A stretch of 64,000 nucleotides of DNA from contig VZSF01010126.1 of NCBI GenBank assembly GCA_013398295.1, positions 496,398 to 560,397 of the forward strand, written 5' to 3'. The notes under the pieces were generated by a model. The model was not told the DNA's origin, searched no databases, and was given only the letters and a program-made list of their open reading frames with translations. Shown one piece after another: positions 39,101 through 46,891 of this stretch. How positions within the stretch are numbered: position 1 is the first letter of the stretch; each line of letters starts with the position of its first letter. Source of the stretch: Chionis minor. Taxonomy: Eukaryota; Chordata; Aves; Charadriiformes; Chionididae. The translations under genes were made by a program, and so were the position numbers.

Positions 39101-42100
39101 CCAAAGGGGAAACAGAAGTTGAGGGGTGGCCAAATGGAAATTCAGGTCAAACTATAAACTGAACTATCTTACTTCAGACAATCTCCAAGCCTAGCCACTT
39201 AAGATACCTGTAAACATATACTGATGTTTTTCTCACTAGAAAGTTAAGTGCCTGTTTCTTCACACTTGCAGAACTGCCACTAAGATGCTGAGACACTAAG
39301 TTTAGTCACCCTCTGCTCATGGAGATGGACATCTCCAAGTCCCTAACAAAAAAGAATTTCATAAGGCATTTGGAACACGCCCTGCTTGCCCCAAAATTCA
39401 CACAAGGAACAGCATTCACAGCTACATCTGTTCAGAAAGAGATAGCGAAAGCCAAATATAACAGCAGTGACAGACTTCCGTGAAATATTTCATGGTTAAG
39501 ACAACTGTCCAGAAGCTTGGAAACCTGGTTCCTTCCTCAGCCCAAGAGAGGAAGTCAGTCAGTACAACCTTACTGTAACCGAGAATAGCTCCACAGCCAG
39601 TGAAAGAGGCAAAATTGGGATGCTGCAGGACTTTTCTGTTGAAGGAGTAAGCTGTGTAGAAAACTAAACAATACTCAGATCCAGAAAAGAGAGAAAGCAT
39701 AATCAGCTTAGCAAATTTGATATTTACCAGAGCATTAAAACCAAATTCTAAGTTATATATGAGGGAGGAACAGTGGCAACAGCTAGAAGAGGCTGAAATT
39801 CGCTCTCTTCATTCCCTCAGATAAAAGGCCTCCAGGAAAAATTGAAAAAGCGAGAAGATTGACCAGGTCTCACACAACTTTAAAGTTTCCAGAGTTCATC
39901 GTTTTATTTAACCTTATTTTAAAAATAGCTACTTAGTTATTTTCATTTCCTTATCGAACATTTGGGGTCAAGGGAGAAGAGAGAAAAAGTTCTGGTTGAA
40001 CAGCAGCTTCTTCCTATTACTCGCCTTCCTTTTTTCTTGCTTAAATGAGGAGTTCTGTTCTTTCTATGACCACATTTTGTCCTTCTAATAGTTGTCATCT
40101 TCAAACTGAGAGACTTAGGGTGAAACTCTATGACTTAATTACCGTCTTCTAACATGAAGAACCCTGTGTAACACAAGACAACAGCTCTGAAAAGAACTCC
40201 AGAAGTATGCAAAACTAAAAGAACACAAATGTCACCGCAACACTTTCACTGGAAGCATTCATTAAATATAATGATAAATGATAAATCACACAGTAAATTA
40301 ATCCAGAGAAGTTCAGAATTCACAACCTGTAAGAATGACTCCTCCCTTCAGGAAGAACTCTTTATCTAGAAAAGAAATGTTACAGAACAAGTCATAGGCA
40401 AAGCTAAGTAGGGATAGCAACTATATACCTTTTGAATAGTGGGGACCCCTACACACTCAAAAAAAGACAACCACCACACTTCATTGTACAAGAAGTTGGG
40501 AAAAAGCAACTTAGCCCAGTATGTCAAGTGTTCCATTACACAAAGCTTCTCAATTTAACTACTGCCTTAAGCTATTTCAGCCAAGAAGTCCTGGGTCTGA
40601 AATGGTCATAATTATTCCTCTGACCTTGGCTAGAAAGAGGAAACTCATTTTAATCGGCTGTTGAAGCCTAACATGTTGAGTTAAGTACATAACCATTCAG
40701 GTATGTGCCTTCAGTTGTTCAGTGAGGAAACTGGCAGGACTGAACACAAATTGGGAAGGTCAGTAGCCATACAGGGAGGGACAGTGATGAAGAAAACAAA
40801 GCTATTTCCGCCCAATAAGGAGTGAATTCAACAATATCAAGCAACAATAAATAAATAATTTGCCTCTAAAAGATTTGATAAGTTTAAACTTTTAGCAAAA
40901 CTGAACACTCTCAGTGATAATGAAGACAACTTTAAATAGAAAGCTCAAGCAACAATATCACATAGCTTTCTATAAAAGTATGGGTTTTATCCTGTCCATA
41001 TGTTTCCTATCTTATCCTTCCAGAATTTCTCATCCTGAATGTAAAGAATCAGGGAAAACAGATTTTTCAGAGCATAAACAGACACAAGCAGGTATTCAAA
41101 ACATTACCTTAAGAAGTATTTTCTACAATAGTCATATCACTATGTTTTTTGGAGGATGTCTAAATTTTATTTGAAATTGGACAGTATGATTAGAAAAACA
41201 AACATGTTTTGCTACTGGCTTAAAGAAAGTCATGATGAAACTTAATCTTATAAACTGGAGTGAGAAACCTCTCTTGCAAAATCTTTTTCTGAAAATTAAG
41301 CTTTGCCTAAAGGATAAAGGAAAAGGATGCAAATGGAGAGGGGATAGGAATACAGGCAATAAGAAACAGTAAATATGCAAAAGGAAGTGTGGAAAAAGAC
41401 TTGTTGAATAGACAAAAATCTACCAAGATTTGATTACAAATAATTTATACTGTAACATTAAGTGGAAAGTAATAGCCCAGAAATAAAAGCTCATTTTAGA
41501 GATCCTCTAAGCATGAAAATGCACTGAATAAGACAGGACTGTTTTCTAGAAAACATTGTTAGTACCAGTCAGTACTAGAAAATAATCTTTTGTTTTCATT
41601 GTTCCTGTCAACACCCAAATCATTTACATCACCAACTCTCACAAAGAATCCAAACAGACAAAACAGCCTTACCACATCAGACAGTATTTGCTAGTCTACT
41701 GGACTAAGAGAAACTTTTTAGTATTGGAAATATGCCCTTTAAATGCAATGGGTTTAATTACTAGGGATATACATTCCTAGCAAGAACTGAAGTTGTCTTT
41801 CAAACACAGCTAGAAAATTTACTGAAGAGAAAAGAACACCACAAGTTCTCAGCCAGCATTAAACACGGCTTTGCAAATAAGATCTCAGTGGCCAAGTTTT
41901 CCTTCTAGAAACCCTCAGTGTCCACATTTATTGAGCAACAAGCAAGAAAGTTCTTCTTCAAACTTTGGGAGAATGAGCCAGTAAGGTTCTCCGGCACTGT
42001 ATTCTCCAAATTGTATCTGACTATCAAAACAATTCTTTGAATTAGTCACATGAATGAAATAACTGTAGACTTCAGAAAATGGATTTCTGGTGTTTTCAGT

Positions 42101-44733
42101 TGCTGAATAAAACTTATTCCATCCTACCTTGAAAACTGTCACAACTGTAGTATATTACTTGGCTCTAACTTTCATAGGAAATATTCCAACATGTATTAGA
42201 TGTGGCAATCTAATACTAGACTTTTCTGAATCAGCTATCCAATAATGCATTTCGCATATTTACTGTATTCTGCCAATAAACAATTTCAACAGCCCTCTAA
42301 GTTTTCATTTCACAACAAAAACATGACCACAAGACCACAACAACACTTGTGACTATTAGCAATTCCTCCTGCATAGGGAAAGGAGGGAAGCCAGTAACTA
42401 TAAGTTCCATAATATGGAAGAGTCACTTCGTAACACAAACATCAAGTTTCTAGAATAATCAGGAATACTGTTTTCCTCAGAAGAAAAATAAAGCAGTAGT
42501 AGCTGCACCCTGCAGAAACAAAACTGCCTGAACATTTTACTCAAATTTTAACACTTGCAGCTCACCTGTAAATGCAATTAGGTTCATTCTGTAGAGGCCC
42601 ACAACTCTATGACCACACTAAACTTTCATAGAAAGTATCAGTTTCTCAGTATGCCTTGACAGTGCTCTTAGTTTTGAAAGCAGACTAAAATTGTTGGACG
42701 TGAAGCAACCATTTGGACCTCTACAACACAGAAAGTCACATTTGGGGTTGTCTGCATACATGCACTTCCACACCCCTTTTCAATTAAGAGGAAGTATAAA
42801 AAAATACATTTTAGAACATATACAGTAAAGGACTACAATAACACTAAACCCCTGTGTTTTTCCACACTTAGAGCGTGCATGACAACATTAATTTCCTTGT
42901 GGCATTCCTAAATTCGAGGGAGGGATTTAAGAATATAAACTCAAAAAAAATCCTAATCCTATTTTGTTGAAAGGGCTAAGAGCCCTAAACCACGATCCAA
43001 AAATGGGCTTACTGAGAAAATGTGTTCAAAATACTGCAAATAGGATTACAGCTTACCTTGCAACAATATTCAATTATTTTAATGGCTATAACAACCAGCC
43101 CAACAGAGGCTTCATTACAACTAGAGAAACCTGTGGAATTACAAGACTGTAAGGGATAGTTCAATTGAAAAGGTAATACTCCCTTCCAGCAGGAACTGTC
43201 CCAAAGCAGTTCTAGGCTTTCCAAAGTTATTTTTTTACATGTGGGACTCTGGGATAATAGAAAACAAAGCAAGATAAAACACCTATCATAGGAAAATATA
43301 CACATTAACTGAAAACATTAATAGCCAAAAGAACTTACAATTTAAGATGATCCTCTACTCTCCTCAGCCTAAGCTTTAAGACTGCCAAAGACATGTTTAT
43401 TCACATAGAAATATCACATGGTCTTCTTCAAGACACTATTCTAATAATTTTGGCATCTTGCCAGAAACGCAGGTCATCACTAAGGCCAGAATAGTTTCCT
43501 TTATAAAAGTTAGTAGAGCAACTGCATGAAACAGTTTTACCACCCTCAGAGTTTGAAAGAAAAGTGCTATAGCCAATCAGAAAGAAGTCACAGAGGCCTG
43601 CAACCCTTATGTAAAAGTGATAACTAGGTAACCTCAATAATTCTGATGATCAGGAATATCAAAGCAAGGCATGTCTTTGCAGGGTTGAGGCTTCTATTAA
43701 CACATGCAACTCCTAAACTACTGGGTTCTCACTCTATTTGCATCAAAAATTGGATAGAAGTATGTTTTTAATAGAAAGTCTTTAGACAGTCATAGTAACT
43801 ATAGTTGTTAGCATACTCTACTACTACATATTCCTCTATCATAAACAATGCAAATCAAGTTTGAAATGAGAGCAAACTCCTCTAGGCTTCCCCTGGCATT
43901 CCCTTTCCCCTAGGCATCCCCAGCACCTCCTGGCCTTCGCTTCCAAGTTTAAAAGCATCTGCACTTAAGAATAGTGCTGGACATGCAGCATGATTTTAAT
44001 TAAGGCCAGCACGAATTTGAAGTGCAAGTTAATCTAGAAAAACAACTCTTCCCTTGACTAACTGGTCAAGGTCGTTGACCAAGCTCTTTTCTCTTTCTCG
44101 TTCCCCGCTCTCATGTTTTACATCCGAAAAGCCCCAAGCACAGCAGCGCCCCAGACCCCGCACTACAAAGGTAACCGCGAGTGGAAAGGACCCAGAACTT
44201 TGCCCCAACACGTCTGGTTGCCCAGGGCAGCGACCCACAAGGGAGCACCAAGAGCCGAGACAGCAGGCTCCTGCTTTACGCGCACATCATCCCCACACAG
44301 CAGCCTCAGCCGCCCGAAGAACAGGCGGAAACACCTGCTCACCCGGGCAAGGGGAGAACGCAGGAAGCCCCCAGAGCCAAAGCGACACCGGGCAAGCCCC
44401 AGAGACCACGTCCACGGAGCCCACCACCGCCCGCCCGCAGCTCCGCCACCGCGGCGCTCACCTGGCAGACACTCCGCCTCGAAACGCCGCCGGGTCTCGC
44501 TTATCAGCGCGGCCTTGTCCTGCCGTTGCTGCGGGGAAACAAGAAGCAGGAGGGGCGTGAAAGGAAGGGAAAGGCCGGGGCCCGCGACAGCCCCGGCCCC
44601 TCCACCTGAACGGCGGGCCCGGCCATGCCCGCCGTCCCCACCGTCCCTCCTTCCCCAGCCCGAGCGGCGGGCGGGGAGGCGCGGGGAGCCCCGGCGGGAG
44701 GAGGGCAGGCGGGCCGGGACTCACCTCAGCCAT
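6049..44733 (-). CDS. MOSPD2: MOSPD2, motile sperm domain-containing protein 2 (15 coding exons)
   Basis: Joined coding exons, 5' to 3' on the minus strand: 44733-44725, 44528-44462, 35783-35628, 34797-34711, 32294-32140, 28094-28034, 26822-26784, 25770-25646, 23403-23233, 18410-18298, 10968-10872, 10053-9957, 9294-9165, 7301-7199, 6195-6049. They sum to 1557 nt (518 codons plus stop), every junction is GT/AG, and every phase is compatible. The order is a CRAL-TRIO lipid-binding domain (about residues 80-240), an acidic linker (about 245-300), an MSP/VAP-type domain (about 327-445), a short amphipathic stretch and one C-terminal membrane segment (494-514). From family knowledge, MOSPD2 is an ER tail-anchored protein whose MSP domain binds FFAT motifs on partner organelle proteins, forming membrane contact sites. 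The start codon has a strong Kozak context (A at -3, G at +4). An open frame continues upstream of it, but the family begins at this MAE. Oddity: a second copy of exon 10 at 20305-20417 is judged an assembly artefact. Confidence 0.96.
6311..6759 (-). mobile_element. CR1 LINE 3' fragment in MOSPD2 intron 14
   Basis: The 3' end reads, on the plus strand, as cacagaatcac..aggttggaagagacc, the typical avian CR1 terminus. The minus frame at 6474-6731 carries the CR1 ORF2 C-terminus ([19 protein letters not shown], then DRTRGNG). It is 5' truncated and carries stops, and lies in the same orientation as the host gene. Confidence 0.9.
6990..7012 (+). repeat. CR1-tail-like motif
   Basis: A short stretch ending aagattctatgattttat resembles the terminal ATTCTATGA repeats of CR1. 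No body of the element is visible, so it may be chance. Confidence 0.3.
7199..7301 (-). CDS. MOSPD2: MOSPD2 coding exon 14 (residues 436-470)
   Basis: Acceptor CTTTCACAG, donor GTAATA. Translation [20 protein letters not shown] matches the conserved stretch just after the MSP domain. Confidence 0.94.
9165..9294 (-). CDS. MOSPD2: MOSPD2 coding exon 13, MSP domain end (residues 393-435)
   Basis: Translation includes [17 protein letters not shown] and [17 protein letters not shown], the last strands of the MSP domain. Acceptor GGGCAG, donor GTGAGC, leaves in phase 2. Confidence 0.95.
9957..10053 (-). CDS. MOSPD2: MOSPD2 coding exon 12, MSP domain (residues 361-392)
   Basis: Translation [18 protein letters not shown] is the classic MSP-domain signature region. 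It continues [14 protein letters not shown]. Acceptor GATAG, donor GTAAGT. Confidence 0.95.
10872..10968 (-). CDS. MOSPD2: MOSPD2 coding exon 11, MSP domain (residues 328-360)
   Basis: Translation [17 protein letters not shown] then [15 protein letters not shown], the first strands of the MSP (VAP-like) beta sandwich. Donor GTAAGT, phase 0. Confidence 0.95.
13437..15318 (-). mobile_element. CR1 LINE, 5'-truncated, in MOSPD2 intron 10
   Basis: About 1.9 kb covering the second half of CR1 ORF2. Reading on the minus strand from 15315: a linker (LELNLAR-like [19 protein letters not shown]), reverse transcriptase pieces ([27 protein letters not shown]) and the C-terminal part (13931-13509, [37 protein letters not shown]). 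The final UTR ends at about 13437 in ggttggaagg-type sequence. The frame is broken several times and the RT box usually reading FADDT is here FDAT, so the element is dead. Most of it (13834 onward) reappears at 15809-17293. Confidence 0.93.
15808..15808. other. Assembly gap (single N)
   Basis: One N at the junction of the first contig overlap. Confidence 0.9.
15809..17293 (-). mobile_element. Same CR1, second assembled copy (3' end cut off)
   Basis: Matches 13834-15318 at an offset of 1975 with the same frameshifts and stops. It begins abruptly next to the N at 15808, so it is the same insertion assembled twice and not a second insertion. Confidence 0.88.
15809..17782. repeat. Duplicate of 13834-15807 (contig overlap)
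   Basis: 1974 bases repeat 13834-15807 at an offset of 1975. The only difference I found by eye is G at 14947 against A at 16922. The first copy ends at 15807, one base before the N, and the second begins one base after it. That is the picture of two contigs joined without merging their overlap. Confidence 0.9.
18298..18410 (-). CDS. MOSPD2: MOSPD2 coding exon 10 (residues 291-327)
   Basis: Acceptor TTTTACTCAG, donor GTAATA. Translation runs from [14 protein letters not shown] to the conserved FKGPLLHI that opens the MSP domain. It enters in phase 0 and leaves with two bases of the Ser-328 codon. An apparently identical copy lies 2007 bp to the right at 20305-20417. Confidence 0.93.
19042..19042. 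other. Assembly gap (single N)
   Basis: One N at the junction of the second contig overlap. Confidence 0.9.
19043..19300 (-). mobile_element. Same CR1, third assembled copy (5' end only)
   Basis: Matches 17036-17293 at an offset of 2007, starting directly after the N at 19042. Carries only the 5'-most part of the truncated CR1. Confidence 0.85.
20305..20417 (-). pseudogene. MOSPD2: Second copy of MOSPD2 exon 10, probable assembly artefact
   Basis: Same sequence and splice sites as 18298-18410, inside the repeated block 19043-21048. Using both copies in one transcript would insert 113 nt and break the frame, because the exon enters in phase 0 and leaves in phase 2. A real functional exon repeat is therefore unlikely. 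Only one of the two should be annotated. Confidence 0.8.
23233..23403 (-). CDS. MOSPD2: MOSPD2 coding exon 9, acidic linker (residues 234-290)
   Basis: Begins [15 protein letters not shown] and continues into an acidic, Ser/Glu-rich linker ([15 protein letters not shown]). It is 171 nt, phase 0 at both ends, so skipping it would keep the frame. Confidence 0.94.
25646..25770 (-). CDS. MOSPD2: MOSPD2 coding exon 8 (residues 192-233)
   Basis: Translation from [14 protein letters not shown] through LLPPHMGG-like [10 protein letters not shown], the end of the CRAL-TRIO domain. Acceptor is TTTAAAG; donor GTAAGT; ends in phase 0. Confidence 0.96.
26784..26822 (-). CDS. MOSPD2: MOSPD2 coding exon 7, 39-nt small exon (residues 179-191)
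   Basis: Acceptor TTTTCAG, donor GTGAGT. Translation [13 protein letters not shown] matches human SKIVIFDMPWLMN. It is entirely inside the CRAL-TRIO domain. Confidence 0.93.
28034..28094 (-). CDS. MOSPD2: MOSPD2 coding exon 6 (residues 159-178)
   Basis: Acceptor TTTTAG, donor GTAAGT. Translation [20 protein letters not shown] matches the CRAL-TRIO segment DFVRFIINCF..YYP of the human protein. Confidence 0.94.
28095..32139 (-). other. MOSPD2 intron 5
   Basis: About 4 kb of AT-rich intron. Short ORFs at 28478-28774 and 28786-29073 show no family resemblance and no splice or conservation pattern I can use. Nothing else seen. Confidence 0.6.
32140..32294 (-). CDS. MOSPD2: MOSPD2 coding exon 5 (residues 107-158)
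   Basis: Translation runs from FWFRVKHH through [14 protein letters not shown] to [13 protein letters not shown], core CRAL-TRIO sequence. It is followed by a GTAAGT donor and ends in phase 0. Confidence 0.95.
34711..34797 (-). CDS. MOSPD2: MOSPD2 coding exon 4 (residues 78-106)
   Basis: Acceptor TTTGCAG, donor GTAAGT. Translation includes LPKWLF and [11 protein letters not shown], the start of the CRAL-TRIO fold. Not visible as a long ORF; found by comparison with the family and by phase. Confidence 0.93.
35628..35783 (-). CDS. MOSPD2: MOSPD2 coding exon 3 (residues 26-77)
   Basis: Begins [18 protein letters not shown] and ends in the YTVN region, with a GTAAGC donor. This is the helical N-terminal part of the CRAL-TRIO module. 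The preceding intron (35784-44461, about 8.7 kb) is the longest in the gene. Confidence 0.95.
35784..44461 (-). other. MOSPD2 intron 2
   Basis: About 8.7 kb between exons 3 and 2. It holds an old CR1 piece (37634-37790), a T/G-rich low-complexity stretch at 36460-36512, and the edge of the CpG island above about 44.1 kb. No other gene recognised. Confidence 0.65.
37634..37790 (-). mobile_element. Old, diverged CR1 3' fragment
   Basis: On the plus strand it opens agaatcataaaaaatt, then caggtcatctcagtcctaac, then a caggtcg..aagtacc section and agattccacagtgtctct. This follows the CR1 3' layout (tail, two-block end, bracketed 'dissolved frame') but is well diverged. Boundaries are approximate. 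Confidence 0.6.
44462..44528 (-). CDS. MOSPD2: MOSPD2 coding exon 2 (residues 4-25)
   Basis: Acceptor CCCCGCAG, donor GTGAGC. The translation contains [12 protein letters not shown], which matches the conserved MOSPD2 N-terminus. It ends after the first base of the Asp-26 codon, completed by exon 3. Confidence 0.93.
44725..44733 (-). CDS. MOSPD2: MOSPD2 coding exon 1 (residues 1-3)
   Basis: Codes only for Met-Ala-Glu and is followed by a perfect GTGAGT donor. It lies inside the CpG island, and the human protein also begins MAE. Too short for ORF finding. Confidence 0.9.
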
Positions 44734-44925
44734 GCTCCGGTCCGGTCCGGCACAGCGCTGCCGCCCGCACCACGGGCCACCGGCGCGAGGAGGCGGCCTG
44801 AAATGGGGCGGGAAGCGTCGCGTGACCCCGGCGGGAGGCGGGGCCGTAGCAAGGAGCGGCAAGCGCCGGCGCGGGCAGCCAACCACAAGCCCCGCCCCCG
44901 CCCTACCCCCTACGCCCTCGCCCCC

Positions 44926-44926
44926 N
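44926..44926. other. Assembly gap (single N) in the promoter
   Basis: One N in C-rich sequence of the CpG island. Unlike the other two, I see no duplicated flank, so sequence may be missing here. Confidence 0.7.
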
Positions 44927-45003
44927 TGGGCCCGCGCTCATCTCGCTTCCTGCCTCCCTCCGTCCCCTGCCCACTCTGGAACCGGGGCGGCCTCGGGGGC
45001 CCG

Positions 45004-45854
45004 GTAAGGCCTTGCCGGCGCGGAGCCTGCCGGTGCTGTTCCCTTTGAGTGGCCTTTGCTGTGCTGGGCGGGGAGAGCGTTAGCGGCTGCTAATGGCTTT
45101 CTGTGGGGGAAAGCCAGGCCGGGGCCTGCTGTCGCCTCAGGCCCTTGTGGGGGTGGGGGGCCTGGGTGAGGCTGTGAGAGGTACGGAGGGCTACTGCGGC
45201 GCCTCAGCTGCCCGGGCCCCCTCGGGTGCCGGGGGGAGGCTGCCCTGCGGGGGCCTTTGAGCTTCGCAGCCCGGAAGAAGAGTAGCGAAACTTGGTGAGG
45301 CGGCTGTGGTTCCTCCTGGGTCCCCACGGTCTTGTCTCGGGGAGGAAAGAAAGCAGGGAGGAAGGCTTCTGGGCAGCAAAGTGACCGGACCATTCTTCAG
45401 AGAACTTTCTCCTTAAGGAGGCTTTGTAATTTTAGCCAAGAATTAATTATGTTTATTAATAAAGCCTACACCTAAGTGAAGGCTCTTAAATGTGAGAATT
45501 AAAAGCACCGTTGCTTTCCAGTCCGCTCGGTATATTTGTGGACCCTTGAATTCAGTCACACGAACAGGGTGTTTGGTTTCTTTCAATTTATAATCTGCTG
45601 TGTAGCTGTTGATGAGCAACAAGTGCATGCTTTGATAAATAAATGCTAGAATGTGTTTCCCAAATGTTTGTTACTTAATTTTTTTCAATACAAAGTTGCT
45701 TCACTTTATTTTAATCTGTGAGATCAAAGCACACACTGGCCTCAAATTCTCAAATTGGTCTATGTTGTTGCTTTGCAACATGTAGTTTTTTTCTACAGGA
45801 TCAGTTCAGCTAGTCCTAAAATGATTTAATGTTTTTTGTTGTTCACTTTTGTAG
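45004..45854 (+). other. FANCB first intron (presumed)
   Basis: Between the candidate noncoding-exon donor at 45004 and the acceptor TTTTGTAG ending at 45854. The left part is still CpG-rich, the right part AT-rich. No coding sequence recognised. Confidence 0.5.
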
Positions 45855-45961
45855 ATGGAAAACGTCCAGATAAGTTAAAATTTCCGCCAAGAAATAATCC
45901 TGACAAAAACAGAGATGCGTACAGTTTTCTTCTAAAAGAGTATACATGAAGATAAATAAAA
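45855..45961 (+). promoter_or_regulatory. FANCB: FANCB 5' leader with three upstream ORFs
   Basis: After the acceptor at 45854 the leader has three ATG codons before the main start: uORF1 45855-45878 (7 codons), uORF2 45915-45935 (6 codons) and uORF3 45946-45975 (9 codons). The last overlaps the main ATG at 45962 in another frame. An in-frame TAA at 45953-45955 shows that the FANCB frame does not extend further upstream in this exon. Such a leader would be expected to restrain translation; that is inference. Confidence 0.6.
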
Positions 45962-46891
45962 ATGCTTCTAGGTGAGCAAGAACAATTCTTGTCCTACAAT
46001 GGTGAAGTCCTTATATTTCAGCTGTCAAAACCAAAATGTGTGGAGGGAGCAGCTGATAAAACAGTGAATTTATGTGTCAGAAGAATGGCATTCAACAGAG
46101 ACACTAGGCTGTTTGTTCAGAAGTCTTCTGGAGTATTCAGCATGCGTGCCAGTCACTTTAAAATGGAAATAATTTGTTGTAGCTGTGCAACGGATTCCAG
46201 AACAGGGATTATTCTTCCCTGCATTTTGATGAAAAAGAAAAAACGGAACAACGTTGTCAAATACCTCTTATTGTTGCTTCACAGCTCAAATCAATTTGAG
46301 CAGTCCTTTCATTTTAAATTGGATTATGAGCTGAAAGAAGACATCAGGTTGTTTACTGGCCCTTCGGTCTTGTGGAGGCATGCCAATAAGCTGTTCTACA
46401 TCTCTTCTGACACCTGCACGGTTCTGAGTGCTCCTGTTCAGCTTTCTTCTGTTGTGTGGACAGGTGAAATTGAGGATGAAGGCACTGTTGTCTTAGGGAT
46501 AAGAACTGCTTGCCTACCAGAGAGCGAAGATGAGTTTTCCACTTCAGACAGAGCCATCTGGGGTAGCGAGTTCTTTGGATACGCAATTGAAACACAAAAG
46601 ATGCTGAGTGGCACATGCTTTATGGCTCATGCTTACAGCAGAGTGGTGTCTTCTGTCTGCGTCTGCAAGAATGAAATGTCGAAAAAACAGCTCCGAATAT
46701 CACTTGTTGCCATAACCCACAAGAATCAGCTTATTTGGTTCCAAGATGGTCTTCCTAAAGGTGTTTGTGAGCTTCCTTATGAGAAACCATGTTCAGTAAA
46801 AACGGCTGTAACCCGTAGCAATGATTTGCTATTTATTGTGTCTTTTGCCTCCGGAAATAGCTGTGTTGTACAGAGGAGAGACAGCTTACAG
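45962..46891 (+). CDS. FANCB: FANCB coding exon 1 (residues 1-310)
   Basis: Large exon, ending CTTACAG before GTATTT, phase 0. Conserved blocks include [32 protein letters not shown] and [19 protein letters not shown]. The open frame reads 38 codons into the intron and stops at 47008; that part is not coding. Confidence 0.96.

Larger units (their letters stand above)
44130..45310. promoter_or_regulatory. CpG island, presumed bidirectional MOSPD2/FANCB promoter
   Basis: Sharp rise in G+C and CpG against AT-rich flanks. It contains MOSPD2 exons 1 and 2 and, on the plus strand, a consensus donor (CCCG/GTAAGG, exon end 45003) that could close a noncoding first FANCB exon. Divergent genes about 1.2 kb apart (44733 to 45855 by known exons) with no second island suggest shared control. 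The many long ORFs within the island are a by-product of GC-rich sequence. Transcription start sites are not determined. Confidence 0.75.

Noticed and set aside
44054..45393. Several long ORFs on both strands (up to 311 codons)
   Set aside because: They lie in the CpG island, overlap each other in many frames, are low-complexity Pro/Arg/Ala-rich and cross MOSPD2 exons 1-2. GC-rich DNA lacks stops by composition.
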